A program made the translations under genes and the position numbers. From assembly GCA_013299105.1 (NCBI GenBank), contig JAAFJY010000024.1:1-43776 (forward strand): a stretch of DNA of 43,776 bases, written 5' to 3'. Positions 35,749 through 43,776 of this stretch are shown one piece after another; the first letter of the stretch is position 1, and the number at the start of each line of letters is the position of its first letter. The notes beneath the pieces are model-generated. The model saw nothing but the letters and a program-made list of their open reading frames with translations, did not search any database and was not told the DNA's origin. The stretch comes from Chitinophagales bacterium. Lineage in GTDB: Bacteria > Bacteroidota > Bacteroidia > Chitinophagales > Saprospiraceae.

Positions 35749-38150
35749 GTACCATTTTACTCTCTATCGGCTGTTTTTGGGGGCTAAAAAACAGTTTTGC
35801 CCAAGAAAAATTCAGCATCCAGGCTTTGAAGCAACCCGTTGAAATCATCACCGATCAATGGGGGGTGCCGCATATTTACGCCCAAAACGAAGCAGATTTG
35901 TTCTTCGCCCAGGGTTTTTATGCGGCCCGCGACCGACTTTTTCAGTTTGAAATCTGGCGCAGGCAAGCCACTGGGACCGTCGCCGAAATCCTCGGCCCTC
36001 GTGAAATCGACCGCGACCGAGGGGCCAGGTTGTTCCAGTTTCGGGGCAACATGGAGCAAGAAATGGCCCATTACCATCCTAGGGGGAAGCTAATCATCGA
36101 GTCCTTTGTAGCCGGGGTCAACGCCTACATCAAAGAAACCGAGGCCAACCCAGCGCTTTTACCGCCCGAATTCGCGCTATTGGGCATCAAACCCGGCTAT
36201 TGGACGCCCTGGATCGTCGTTTCTCGCCACCAGGGCTTGCTGGAAAACTTGACCGACGAATGGGCCAATGCCAAAGCGATCAAGGCAATTGGTGCAGAAA
36301 AACTCAAGCAACTGCAATGGTTTCACCCCAATGAACCCGACTTGCGGCTTGATCCTGGAATCCCCGATGCCCTTTTTGAACAGGATGTTTTGAAGTTGTA
36401 CAGTGCCTTTCGCAAAGCCTTGGAATTCAAACCTGAAGACTTGGTGGCCGATTTGCGCAACCCTTCTTTCAGCGACTATACCAGCCTTGCAGCCCAGGAC
36501 AAAGAAGACTACGAACAAGCCCAAATCGACCGCATTTCCAACATTGGCAGCAACAACTGGATCGTCAGCGGAGCTTTGACCCAAAGCGGCTTTCCGATGC
36601 TGGCCAATGATCCCCATCGCGCTTTGTCCACGCCTTCTTTGCGTTATTTGGCCCACTTGCACGCACCAGGTTGGAATGTCATCGGCGCAGGCGAGCCCGT
36701 GATTCCAGGCATTTCCATCGGTCACAACGAGCATGGAGCCTGGGGCTTGACCATTTTCGGCACCGACGCTGAGGACCTGTACGTTTACCAAACCGATCCC
36801 AAGCGGCCCGATCAATACTTTTTTCAAGGCAGCTGGCGAAAATTAACCCTGATCCGCGACAGTATCAAGGTCAAGGGTGCGCCTACGCAATACATCACCC
36901 ACAAATACACCCATCACGGGCCAGTTTTGCATGAAAATGCCGATTTGAAAGTGTTGTGCGCAGTGCGTTGCGCCTGGTTGGAAATCGGCGGATCGCCTTA
37001 CTTGGCCAGTTTGCGCATGGGGCAAGCCAAAACCTGGGAAGAATTCCGACAAGCTTGCGCCTACAGCCACATCCCCGCCGAGAACATGATTTGGGCCGAC
37101 CGCAAGGGCAACATTGGCTGGCAAGCGGTGGGCATTGCCCCCATTCGCCACAAGCACAGCGGATTGCTCCCCGTGCCAGGCGATGGGCGCTTTGAATGGG
37201 AGGGCTACCAACCCATGCTGCAAAGACCCAGCGTTTATAATCCCGCCAGTGGTTTTGTGGCCACGGCCAACGAGAACGTGACACCTCGAAATTATCCCTA
37301 TCCCGCTTCCTTGGGCTACAAATGGGCAGACCCTTTTCGGGGAGATCGGGTATCGGAAGTGCTCGCTTCAGGCAAAAAATACACTTTGCAGGACTTCATG
37401 AGCCTGCAATGCGATTACACCTCCATCCCAGCCCGCAACCTGGTGCCGCTGCTCAAAGAACTGCCGCAAGCCGATCCAGAAGTCGAAAAAGCCCGGCAAA
37501 CTTTGCTGACATGGGATTTTGTAATGGATAAAAACAGCATTGCCGCCAGCATTTACCAAAGCTGGGAAACCGAGCTGATGGCTCAAATCAAGGCCTTGCT
37601 GATCCCCGAAAAAATCCGCAGTTCCATCAACCCACAGGTCTACCGCCTGATCGAATGGCTGAACTTGCCCGATGGGAAATTTGGCGAAAATGCCATCCAG
37701 GGGCGCGATGAATTGCTGCAAAAAGCCCTGCAAACTGCGGTCAAAAAACTGCAAGACAAACTGGGCACCGACCAAAGCAAGTGGGTTTACGGGCAAGCAA
37801 ATTTCAAGCACGTAAGCATCCGCCACCCTTTGAGCAATGCCATGAAACCCGAATTGCGCAGCAAGTTCGACCACGGACCCTTGCCACGCGGCGGCAATAG
37901 CCAAACGGTGGGCAATACGGGCCCCAATCTGAACCAAACCCACGGCGCAACGTTTCGGATGGTGGTGGACGCCTACAATTGGGATTACTGCCTAGCCACC
38001 AATTCGCCTGGCCAGTCGGGCAACCCCGAACATCCCCACTACCGCAACTTATTCCCACTTTGGGCCAATGACCGTTATTTCCCGCTGTTTTTTAGCCGGG
38101 AAAAAGTCGAAAGTGTCCGTTTTTCACAACTGCAATTGATTCCAAAATAA
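35742..38150 (+). CDS. Penicillin acylase family protein (Ntn hydrolase)
   Basis: 802 aa with a signal peptide (MLRTILLSIGCFWGLKNSFA). An N-terminal alpha-chain region (VEIITDQWGVPHIYAQNEAD, YAARDRLFQFEIWRRQATG) precedes the autoprocessing site IGSNNWIVSG, where Ser270 should become the N-terminal nucleophile of the beta chain. Further family motifs are MLANDPHRAL, WGLTIFGTDAEDLYVYQ, GFVATANENV and a C-terminal GQSGNPEHPHYRNLFPLWAN. It hydrolyses amide bonds of acylated amines such as penicillins, N-acyl-homoserine lactones or N-acyl amino acids in the periplasm; which one cannot be told. It follows the SusC/SusD/DUF4397 genes and precedes two peptidases, which supports amide/peptide scavenging. 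Confidence 0.9.
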   Translation: MLRTILLSIGCFWGLKNSFAQEKFSIQALKQPVEIITDQWGVPHIYAQNEADLFFAQGFYAARDRLFQFEIWRRQATGTVAEILGPREIDRDRGARLFQFRGNMEQEMAHYHPRGKLIIESFVAGVNAYIKETEANPALLPPEFALLGIKPGYWTPWIVVSRHQGLLENLTDEWANAKAIKAIGAEKLKQLQWFHPNEPDLRLDPGIPDALFEQDVLKLYSAFRKALEFKPEDLVADLRNPSFSDYTSLAAQDKEDYEQAQIDRISNIGSNNWIVSGALTQSGFPMLANDPHRALSTPSLRYLAHLHAPGWNVIGAGEPVIPGISIGHNEHGAWGLTIFGTDAEDLYVYQTDPKRPDQYFFQGSWRKLTLIRDSIKVKGAPTQYITHKYTHHGPVLHENADLKVLCAVRCAWLEIGGSPYLASLRMGQAKTWEEFRQACAYSHIPAENMIWADRKGNIGWQAVGIAPIRHKHSGLLPVPGDGRFEWEGYQPMLQRPSVYNPASGFVATANENVTPRNYPYPASLGYKWADPFRGDRVSEVLASGKKYTLQDFMSLQCDYTSIPARNLVPLLKELPQADPEVEKARQTLLTWDFVMDKNSIAASIYQSWETELMAQIKALLIPEKIRSSINPQVYRLIEWLNLPDGKFGENAIQGRDELLQKALQTAVKKLQDKLGTDQSKWVYGQANFKHVSIRHPLSNAMKPELRSKFDHGPLPRGGNSQTVGNTGPNLNQTHGATFRMVVDAYNWDYCLATNSPGQSGNPEHPHYRNLFPLWANDRYFPLFFSREKVESVRFSQLQLIPK

Positions 38151-38292
38151 AACAAGCCAAGCATGTTTTTGTAATACGGTGATCTCCCACGTTGATGCTG
38201 ACCTGGATGAATGACTAGCAAATTGAACGGGTAAAAAGCGTTTTTTAGCTGATTTTCAATTCAAAATCCGGAGTTACATCTTGCATCGTGTA

Positions 38293-38314
38293 ACCCTGGA
38301 CTTCAGTCCGGGGT
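38293..38314. repeat. REP-like palindrome
   Basis: accctggact and agtccggggt form a 10-bp stem (one G-U) with a 2-nt loop. Sequences of this ccctggacttcagtccggg type are dispersed in many bacterial genomes, often with REP-associated transposases. The surrounding gap 38151-38439 shows nothing else I can support. Confidence 0.5.
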
Positions 38315-38439
38315 CAAAGCGCACCCACGATTTTCCATCATGCATCTATCCAGAAGTTGCATCAATGAAATCAAAAGTGAACGACCAGATGGGAATCGCT
38401 GTTTGAAACATGCTTGTACTTGCAAAATGCTACTTTTCA

Positions 38440-39816
38440 ATGTTTGTTAAAAACTTCAAGCCAATCTTCTGCCTTTTTGGTTTACTAACTTGCCTGGGTT
38501 ATTTACACGCTCAAAGCCCTCCACAGCACGACCCCAAGCTTTACACCATTGCCAATGCTGCTTCACCGCAGCGTTTGGAAACGGACATCCGTAAATTGGT
38601 GGGTTTTGGTACCCGCAATACTTTTTCCGATACGGTATCTGCTACCAGGGGCATTGGCGCTGCTCGCCGCTGGATCAAATCAGAGTTTGAAAACATCTCC
38701 CGCACTTGCAACAACTGCCTGGAGGTGTCCTTTCAAGCGAACTTGTTCAAAGCTGGGTCGGGTGCCAGGATCACCAAAGACGTGAACATCGTCAACGTTT
38801 TGGCCATTCAACGTGGGTACAAATACCCCAACAAGTACGTGATCATGTGCGGCGACATCGACTCCAGGGTCAGTGATCCACTGGAGGCTGAAAAAGACTC
38901 ACCCGGGGCCAATGACAATGCTTCGGGCATGGCCGGGGCGATGGAAGCCGCTCGGATTTTGAGCAAATACAAGTTTCCTGTGAGCATCATCTACGCCGGA
39001 TTATCGGGTGAGGAGCAGGGCCTTTGGGGCGGCCAGCACATGGCCAAGCAAGCCAAAGCCCTGGGCTGGGACATCATTGCGGTGCTCAACAACGACATGA
39101 TCGGCAACATCGAAGGCATCAACGGCGAGATCGACAACACCACTTTCCGCGTTTTTTCGGAACCCAATCCACCCACCGATGGCGAGCGCGAACACACCTG
39201 GAAACGCGTGTATGGCGGCGAAGTGGACGGCCCTTCGCGCCAATTGGCCCGCTACATCGACCGCCTGACCGACCAGTACTGCACCAATCTCGACGCCAAA
39301 ATGATTTATCGCCTCGATCGTTTTGGGCGGGGTGGCCACCACAAGCCCTTCAACGACGAAGGCTTCCCTGGCGTGCGCATCATGGAAACCCACGAGCAAT
39401 ACGAACGCCAGCACCAGGACCTGCGCGTGGAAAACGGCATCAAGTACGGCGACGTGATCGAAGGCGTCAATTTCAAATACGCCGCTAAATTGGTGGGCGT
39501 GAATGCCATCGTTTTGGCCGCTCTGGCCTCGGCACCCCCTGCTCCGGCCAACTTGCAAATCGGCGGCATCGTTTTGCCCTCCACCCGCCTGAAATGGGAT
39601 GCCGTAAGCGATCCCGACCTGGCGGGTTACAAGATTTACTGGCGCGAAACCACCAGCGCCCAGTGGCAATGGTCGCGTTTTGTGGACAAGTCCATCACCG
39701 ATTTCACCCTGGACAACGTGATCATCGACAACTACCTCTTCGGCGTAGCCAGCGTAGGCAAAGACGGCCACGAAAGCGTGGTTGTTTATCCGACCACCTT
39801 GATCGCCAGACGATAA
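38440..39816 (+). CDS. M28-family metallopeptidase with C-terminal fibronectin type III domain
   Basis: I choose ATG 38440 (MFVKNFKPIFCLFGLLTCLG...HAQ, a signal peptide), giving 458 aa; the frame opens 10 codons earlier. Zn-binding M28 positions: CGDIDSR (Asp139, Asp141), GANDNASG (Asp159), SGEEQGLWG (catalytic Glu191, ligand Glu192), NNDMIG (Asp219) and METHEQY (His318). The first ligand, normally His in HxD, is Asp139 here. A ~90-aa Fn3 domain (PAPANLQIGGIVLP...SVGKDGHESVV) closes the protein. Predicted secreted aminopeptidase-type enzyme releasing N-terminal residues from peptides. Same direction as penicillin acylase and the M14 gene. Confidence 0.88.
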   Translation: MFVKNFKPIFCLFGLLTCLGYLHAQSPPQHDPKLYTIANAASPQRLETDIRKLVGFGTRNTFSDTVSATRGIGAARRWIKSEFENISRTCNNCLEVSFQANLFKAGSGARITKDVNIVNVLAIQRGYKYPNKYVIMCGDIDSRVSDPLEAEKDSPGANDNASGMAGAMEAARILSKYKFPVSIIYAGLSGEEQGLWGGQHMAKQAKALGWDIIAVLNNDMIGNIEGINGEIDNTTFRVFSEPNPPTDGEREHTWKRVYGGEVDGPSRQLARYIDRLTDQYCTNLDAKMIYRLDRFGRGGHHKPFNDEGFPGVRIMETHEQYERQHQDLRVENGIKYGDVIEGVNFKYAAKLVGVNAIVLAALASAPPAPANLQIGGIVLPSTRLKWDAVSDPDLAGYKIYWRETTSAQWQWSRFVDKSITDFTLDNVIIDNYLFGVASVGKDGHESVVVYPTTLIARR

Positions 39817-39859
39817 GGGCCACTGATTAAATTAAGTAGACAGGTTGGTAAAAAGCTTT

Positions 39860-39874
39860 AGCCGCTTTGCGGCT
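39860..39874 (+). repeat. Short GC hairpin after the M28 gene
   Basis: agccgc-ttt-gcggct is a perfect 6-bp stem with a 3-nt loop, 44 bp past the stop codon. It lacks a T-run; it may be a weak terminator or part of the repeat-rich gap 39817-40313. Confidence 0.4.
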
Positions 39875-40064
39875 TCAAGTTGGGAACACGGATTTAACGG
39901 ATGAAACAGATTTTCACAGCTTTCCAACATGATTTTGGCCATGACATTGCCACCACGGAAGCCTTGTTCAAAAGCAAAACTGTTTACCTTATTTATTTCA
40001 GACACACTAAATGAAGTGTGAAAATGAAATATACCATTTTTGAGAGTTCCAGGAGCATCGTTTG

Positions 40065-40160
40065 TCAACGTCATGCTGGAAATCCGTGAAAATCCGTGTA
40101 ATCTGTGTAATCCGTGTGCTAAAAAATGCCTCGCGCAGCGGGGCGTAGCAGCACAGCTGC
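40065..40160 (+). repeat. Dispersed intergenic repeat, copy B
   Basis: Matches 18314-18401 in blocks and order (tcaacgtcatgctgg, aatccgtgaa, cgcgcagcgg, cagctgc). Inside it, aatccgtgtaatctgtgtaa gives short internal repeats. The gap 39817-40313 that holds it has no supported gene; an open frame on the minus strand (39832-40302) follows repeat sequence and I do not call it. Confidence 0.5.
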
Positions 40161-40197
40161 AATAAAAAGGCCATCCGAGGCTCAAAAGCAAACGCTC

Positions 40198-40244
40198 GTC
40201 CCACGTCTCCTGACGGGGACGGGCATATGAGCGTCTCCAGACGC
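40198..40244. repeat. Pair of REP-like hairpins upstream of the M14 gene
   Basis: The first hairpin is gtccc-a-cgt/acg-gggac (40198-40220). The second is the perfect palindrome gcgtct-cc-agacgc (40231-40244), extended by atg/cat with one bulge. The two sit 10 bp apart and resemble dispersed REP-type elements. They lie 70 bp before the start of the M14 peptidase gene. Confidence 0.5.
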
Positions 40245-40313
40245 ATACCCCAATCCCAGAAAAGACAAAATCTGCCTGATTACCAATATTCCTCACCACC
40301 ACAAGCTCAAAAC

Positions 40314-42941
40314 ATGCTACGAAGCTTACTTTATCTTTGCGTTTTTTTACTCAGTCAATGTTTGCTCGCACAAAAAACATTGTTAACTGACGAGAAAAGG
40401 TTTCCACTGGACCCTCAAATCACTTACGATTCCAAAGTGCCTTCGCCAGCCCAGTTTTTGGGCTATCCGCTAGGGGAGGAGTACACCATTTACGCCCATA
40501 CCGTCAATTACCTCAAAGCTTTGGACCAGGCTTCAGACCGGGTGAGCTACAACGAATACGGCAAAACCTGGGAAGGCCGCCCGCTGGTCAACCTGGTGAT
40601 CACCTCGCCCGAAAACCAGCGCAACATCGAATCCATCCGCAAGCGCCACCTCGAAATCGTGGAGAAGGGTGGGGACCCCGCCAGCTTGAACAAGAACGAG
40701 CCCCTGTTCGTATCGCTCAGTTACAGCATCCACGGCAACGAGCCTTCTACCACCGAATCGGCCATGCAGGTGGCTTACCGCTTCGCCGCCGCACAGGATG
40801 CCGAAACCGAAGAAATCCTGAAAAATACCGTGATCGTGATTTTCATGTGCATCAACCCCGATGGGCGTGACCGTTACATCTATTGGTACAAATCGGTGCA
40901 GCGCAACCTCTTGGCGACGGGCCAGCGCGACCTCGACCACTACGAACCCTGGCCCGGTGGCCGCGTGAACCACTACTGGTTTGACACCAACCGCGATTGG
41001 TCTTGGGGCACCCAACCCGAAACCCGCACCCTGGCCGCCGAGTACCAGCGCTGGATGTCGCAAGTACACGGCGATTACCACGAGCAGGGTTACAACTCCA
41101 ATTACTTTACCATGCCGGGCACCACGCCCCGCAACAAACTTTTGCCCGACAACTATGAAGCCCTGACCGATACCTTCGGCATGGCCAATATCAAGGAGTT
41201 TGACAAGCACCGCATCAGCTATTTCACCCGCGATGCTTTTGACTTTTTCTATCCGGGTTACGGCTCCAGTTATCCGAGTGTGATGGGGGCCATTGGCATG
41301 TTGACCGAGCAGGGCGGCATCGGCGGTGGCCGGGCCATCGAAACCGACGATGGCTATGTGTTGACCTTGCGCCAGCGCATTTTTGACCATTACACCACCT
41401 CGGTGGCCACCATTCGCAAAGCCCACCAGCGCCGCGAGTTGTTTTGGCGCTATAGCCTGGACGCCTGGAATGCCAGCAAAAGCAAGTCGCCGATCAAAGC
41501 TTATTACCTTTCATCCAAGTCGCAATACAGCCTGGATGTGGTGAACAACCTGCTGCGCCACAACATCAAAGTGGAGCAGGCCCAAAGCGACTTCAGCGTG
41601 GCTGATGCCAGGGATTACAAAACGGGCTTGACGGGCAAAAAGGACTTCCCCAAAGGCACTTTCATCGTGCCCACCAACCAGCCGCGCCACTTGTTTATCC
41701 ATACCTTGCTCGACCGCAACTTGCAGATCGAAGATTCGGTGATGTACGACATGTCTTCCTGGTCGGCGATCCTGGCGTATGGCATTGACGGGGCTTCGAG
41801 CAACAGCAAACCCAGCGTGAACAGCAGCCCGGTGGCTGCGGCTTTGAAAGCCCCCAATGGCTTGAGCAATGCCAACGCCACTTACGCGTATGTGATCGAT
41901 TACCAGCAAAGAAATGCACCCAAGGCCCTGGCCATGCTGTGGGAAAAAGGCTACCGGGTAAAAGCTGCTGCGGAAGCTTTTGCGCATGGCAATTTGAAAT
42001 TCAGTCCGGGTTCCCTGATCGTTTTGTTGGAACGCAACGAAGAAAAAATGGGCACTGCCGCCGCCGACCTGGCCGAGGTGGCCGACAAAGCGGGGGTAAA
42101 CATCCAGGGCTTCAACACGGGCCGCATGCAATCGGGCTGGGACCTGGCTTCGGCGCGCAACCGGGTGATCAAACAGCCCAGGGTGGCCATGCTGATCGAG
42201 CCGCCCTTCTCTTCCCAAACCGCTGGCCAAATCGCCTTCTTGTTCGACCAGGAGGTGGGCTTGCCAGTGGACCGGATCAAAGCCACGGTTTTGCAGCAAT
42301 CGGCCCTGCCCAAGTTTGGCGAACGCTACGGCCTGGCCGACTTGAACAACTACGACGTCCTGATCTTGCCCGATGGCGGCGCGGGCCTGGGCGAAGTGTT
42401 CAAACCCGAACAACTGGCCCAATTGCGCGACTGGGTACAGCGGGGTGGGGTAGTGGTGGCTACGGAAAGTGCCGCTGCTTTTTTCACCAATGAGCGCAGC
42501 AAATTCACTGGTGTAAAACTCCTGAGCCCCAGGGCCGACACCAGCCTGGCCGCCCGCACCTTGATTTATGACGAAAGGGAGGATTATTTTGGCCTCAAGC
42601 GCACGCCTGGCACGGCTCTGAATACGGTCATCGACCATACGCACCCCCTGGCTTTTGGCCTGGACCCGATCGTGTACACCCTCAAGCTCGACAACAGCGC
42701 CCTGGCCCCGCACCCCGACATGCAAAGCGTAGGCCGCTACGCCCCGGCGGATAAAATCCTGGCCTCCGGCTATATCTCGCCTGAAAACCAAAAAATGCTG
42801 GCTAATAATACTTTTGCGGGTGTTTTGCAGCTTGGGCAAGGGAAGTTGATACTTTTACCTGACAATACGCAGTATCGGATGTTTTGGAGAGGACCTAGCC
42901 GGATGTTGTTGAATGCGGTGATGTTGGTTAGGGGGTTTTGA
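40314..42941 (+). CDS. M14-family zinc carboxypeptidase, secreted
   Basis: The start at ATG 40314 (MLRSLLYLCVFLLSQCLLAQ, a signal peptide) gives 875 aa; the frame is open from 40227 through repeat sequence. Catalytic domain in the first ~370 residues: SIHGNE gives zinc ligands His140 and Glu143, HGDYHEQGYNSNYF gives His256, and MLTEQGG gives catalytic Glu332; FDTNRDWSWGTQPET is a further family motif. The C-terminal half contains a glutamine-amidotransferase-like segment (LADLNNYDVLILPDGGAGLG, LRDWVQRGGVVVATESAAAF) often seen in large Bacteroidota M14 proteins. It should trim C-terminal residues from peptides outside the cytoplasm, complementing the M28 enzyme. Confidence 0.9.
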   Translation: MLRSLLYLCVFLLSQCLLAQKTLLTDEKRFPLDPQITYDSKVPSPAQFLGYPLGEEYTIYAHTVNYLKALDQASDRVSYNEYGKTWEGRPLVNLVITSPENQRNIESIRKRHLEIVEKGGDPASLNKNEPLFVSLSYSIHGNEPSTTESAMQVAYRFAAAQDAETEEILKNTVIVIFMCINPDGRDRYIYWYKSVQRNLLATGQRDLDHYEPWPGGRVNHYWFDTNRDWSWGTQPETRTLAAEYQRWMSQVHGDYHEQGYNSNYFTMPGTTPRNKLLPDNYEALTDTFGMANIKEFDKHRISYFTRDAFDFFYPGYGSSYPSVMGAIGMLTEQGGIGGGRAIETDDGYVLTLRQRIFDHYTTSVATIRKAHQRRELFWRYSLDAWNASKSKSPIKAYYLSSKSQYSLDVVNNLLRHNIKVEQAQSDFSVADARDYKTGLTGKKDFPKGTFIVPTNQPRHLFIHTLLDRNLQIEDSVMYDMSSWSAILAYGIDGASSNSKPSVNSSPVAAALKAPNGLSNANATYAYVIDYQQRNAPKALAMLWEKGYRVKAAAEAFAHGNLKFSPGSLIVLLERNEEKMGTAAADLAEVADKAGVNIQGFNTGRMQSGWDLASARNRVIKQPRVAMLIEPPFSSQTAGQIAFLFDQEVGLPVDRIKATVLQQSALPKFGERYGLADLNNYDVLILPDGGAGLGEVFKPEQLAQLRDWVQRGGVVVATESAAAFFTNERSKFTGVKLLSPRADTSLAARTLIYDEREDYFGLKRTPGTALNTVIDHTHPLAFGLDPIVYTLKLDNSALAPHPDMQSVGRYAPADKILASGYISPENQKMLANNTFAGVLQLGQGKLILLPDNTQYRMFWRGPSRMLLNAVMLVRGF

Positions 42942-42981
42942 ACATACGATAGATGAGATACGTATGCGATAGATGATTGGG

Positions 42982-43018
42982 AAACGCTCAGGGCTTTGGG
43001 GTTCTGGGCGTTTTTTTA
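42982..43018 (+). terminator. Intrinsic terminator after the M14 gene
   Basis: aaacgctcag (42982-42991) pairs with ctgggcgttt (43004-43013), one G-U wobble, 12-nt loop, followed by a run of T to 43017. It lies 41 bp past the stop codon and marks the end of the plus-strand run. Confidence 0.75.
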
Positions 43019-43290
43019 TTGATTTTCTTTAGTGGTGATGCCTTTTCTGAGGCAATGGAGTTGGCCTGCTTGGTGGGATTGGCAACGGGCGCACTGCTAT
43101 CGTAGCCACCCTGCTTTGGGTTTGCGGGGACTTTGGGCTGCTATGTGCAGCAGTGCTTTGTTCGCTGAGGCACTTTTTCTTAATACTAAACCTTTGAATA
43201 CATCCTTTTTTGTTTGGAATTTACAATGTCGAATTTTAGGGTGCTCTTTTCATAAATCCGACCTCCCGAATCCGAAATATACGGAGGAGG
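43019..43290. other. Non-coding gap between convergent genes
   Basis: No supported gene. A perfect 8-bp dyad gcactgct/agcagtgc (43091-43098 and 43149-43156) with an inner ctgct/agcag hairpin is the only structure noticed. An open frame on the plus strand across 43032-43400 has an unlikely composition (many W, H and P) and overlaps the TPR gene. Confidence 0.4.
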
Positions 43291-43776
43291 TCAATCCAAT
43301 GCCTTCATTTCCCTTTGAAGAATACCCAAAAACTTCTGAAACTGCACATATTGTGGCGCATCACGCACCAATTCCAGCCACAAAATTTCCGCCTGTTTGA
43401 AATATGCCCGTGCTTTGGCTTTATCTTTTAAATTATCTCTACTGAACGCGCCCAATTTATAGTAAGAAATCGCCAAACCGTTTTTAAAGGACACATTATT
43501 CGGGTAGGCGGCATACAGTTCTTTTGTCAATTTTATATCATCTTCGTAAAACCCCAAGGCCTTGTCCAAATTGCCCAAGGACGTGTGCGTTTCCCCAAGT
43601 TTTGAGTAAGAAATCGCCAAACCGTTTTTAAATTCCACATTATTCGGGTAGGCGGCATACAGTTCTTTTGTCAATTTTATATCATCTTCGTAAAACCCCA
43701 AGGCCTTGTCCAAATTGCCCAAGGACGTGTGCGTTTCCCCAAGTTTTGAGTAAGAAATCGCCAAACCGTTTTTAAA
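43291..43776 (-). CDS. C-terminal part of a tetratricopeptide-repeat protein (5' end outside window)
   Basis: The frame is open to the window edge, so the gene starts beyond 43776; about 161 C-terminal codons are visible. They consist of TPR-like units of 48 residues containing NGLAISYSKLGETHTSLG and ALGFYEDDIKLTKELY, then a diverged last unit (AISYYKLGAFSRDNLKDKAK, ARAYFKQAEILWLELVRD) and a tail FLGILQREMKALD. The full-length relatives I recall from Haliscomenobacter-like bacteria carry long TPR arrays, sometimes fused to NTPase or protease effector domains. No effector domain is inside the window, so the function is open. Confidence 0.8.
   Translation of the reverse strand, partial: FKNGLAISYSKLGETHTSLGNLDKALGFYEDDIKLTKELYAAYPNNVEFKNGLAISYSKLGETHTSLGNLDKALGFYEDDIKLTKELYAAYPNNVSFKNGLAISYYKLGAFSRDNLKDKAKARAYFKQAEILWLELVRDAPQYVQFQKFLGILQREMKALD
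43493..43776 (-). repeat. 144-bp tandem DNA repeat encoding TPR units
   Basis: 43493-43636 and 43637-43776 are the same unit, with the second copy running off the window. By eye the 140 visible bases of the second copy are identical to the first. Each unit encodes 48 residues of TPR. Confidence 0.85.

Noticed and set aside
39832-40302. 156-codon minus-strand frame between the M28 and M14 genes
   Set aside because: It runs through dispersed repeats and hairpins, and its composition changes abruptly. The stretch with FHFHTSFSVSEINKVNSF looked protein-like but I could not link it to a family.
41511-42839. 442-codon open frame antisense to the M14 peptidase gene
   Set aside because: GC-rich codon bias of the true gene leaves the opposite frame open; the composition is not protein-like and overlaps intact catalytic domains.
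43032-43400. 122-codon plus-strand frame at the right end
   Set aside because: It overlaps the TPR gene antisense, is rich in W/H/C, and has no start context.

Overview
The window looks like chromosomal DNA of a Bacteroidota species, most likely a Saprospiraceae member (Haliscomenobacter/Lewinella-like). The evidence is a SusC/SusD pair, two giant proteins with C-terminal type IX secretion (Por) signals, lipoproteins with short Bacteroidota lipoboxes, near absence of Shine-Dalgarno sequences, TTTG/TAnnTTTG-like promoter elements and a very characteristic TPR family at the right edge. The genus is an inference. No rRNA, tRNA, CRISPR array or intact mobile element was seen.

Layout. (1) 1-17.2 kb, all on the minus strand: the start of an unidentified gene, an AT-rich orphan lipoprotein, a 1111-aa WG-repeat protein, and two paralogous giant surface proteins (about 1400 and 2800 aa). 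The giants end in dockerin-like, cohesin-like and T9SS sorting domains, and the larger carries 13 HYR-like domains. (2) 17.6-18.3 kb: a decayed element in which two arms of about 107 bp, imperfect inverted repeats of each other, flank an internally deleted Tn5/IS4-type transposase remnant. (3) 18.4-24.7 kb: a secreted endonuclease/exonuclease/phosphatase protein cut off by an in-frame TGA just before its conserved SDHFP motif, and a sialidase (minus strand). Divergent from them are a DUF1080 lipoprotein and a large lipoprotein with a sugar-dehydrogenase-like propeller, HEAT-like repeats and a cytochrome c domain. This part looks glycan-oriented. (4) 24.7-27.2 kb: lpxD, a DEDDh exonuclease and a methyltransferase (minus strand). 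(5) 27.2-42.9 kb, plus strand: a YncE-propeller/phosphoesterase lipoprotein, SusC, SusD, a DUF4397 lipoprotein, penicillin acylase, an M28 peptidase with a C-terminal Fn3 domain, and an M14 carboxypeptidase. I read this as a probable peptide/amide scavenging locus. (6) 43.3-43.8 kb: the C-terminal end of a TPR protein whose repeats are identical at the DNA level over 144-bp units, running off the window.

Most genes belong to recognisable families. I did not find a clear, wholly new multi-gene system. The best leads are the nonsense-interrupted phosphatase, the long-arm transposon relic, the structured leader overlapping the penicillin acylase start codon, the variant zinc ligand of the M28 peptidase, the glycan oxidation gene pair, and the freshly duplicated TPR units. 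Positions, motifs and alignments were read by eye; no database search was run.
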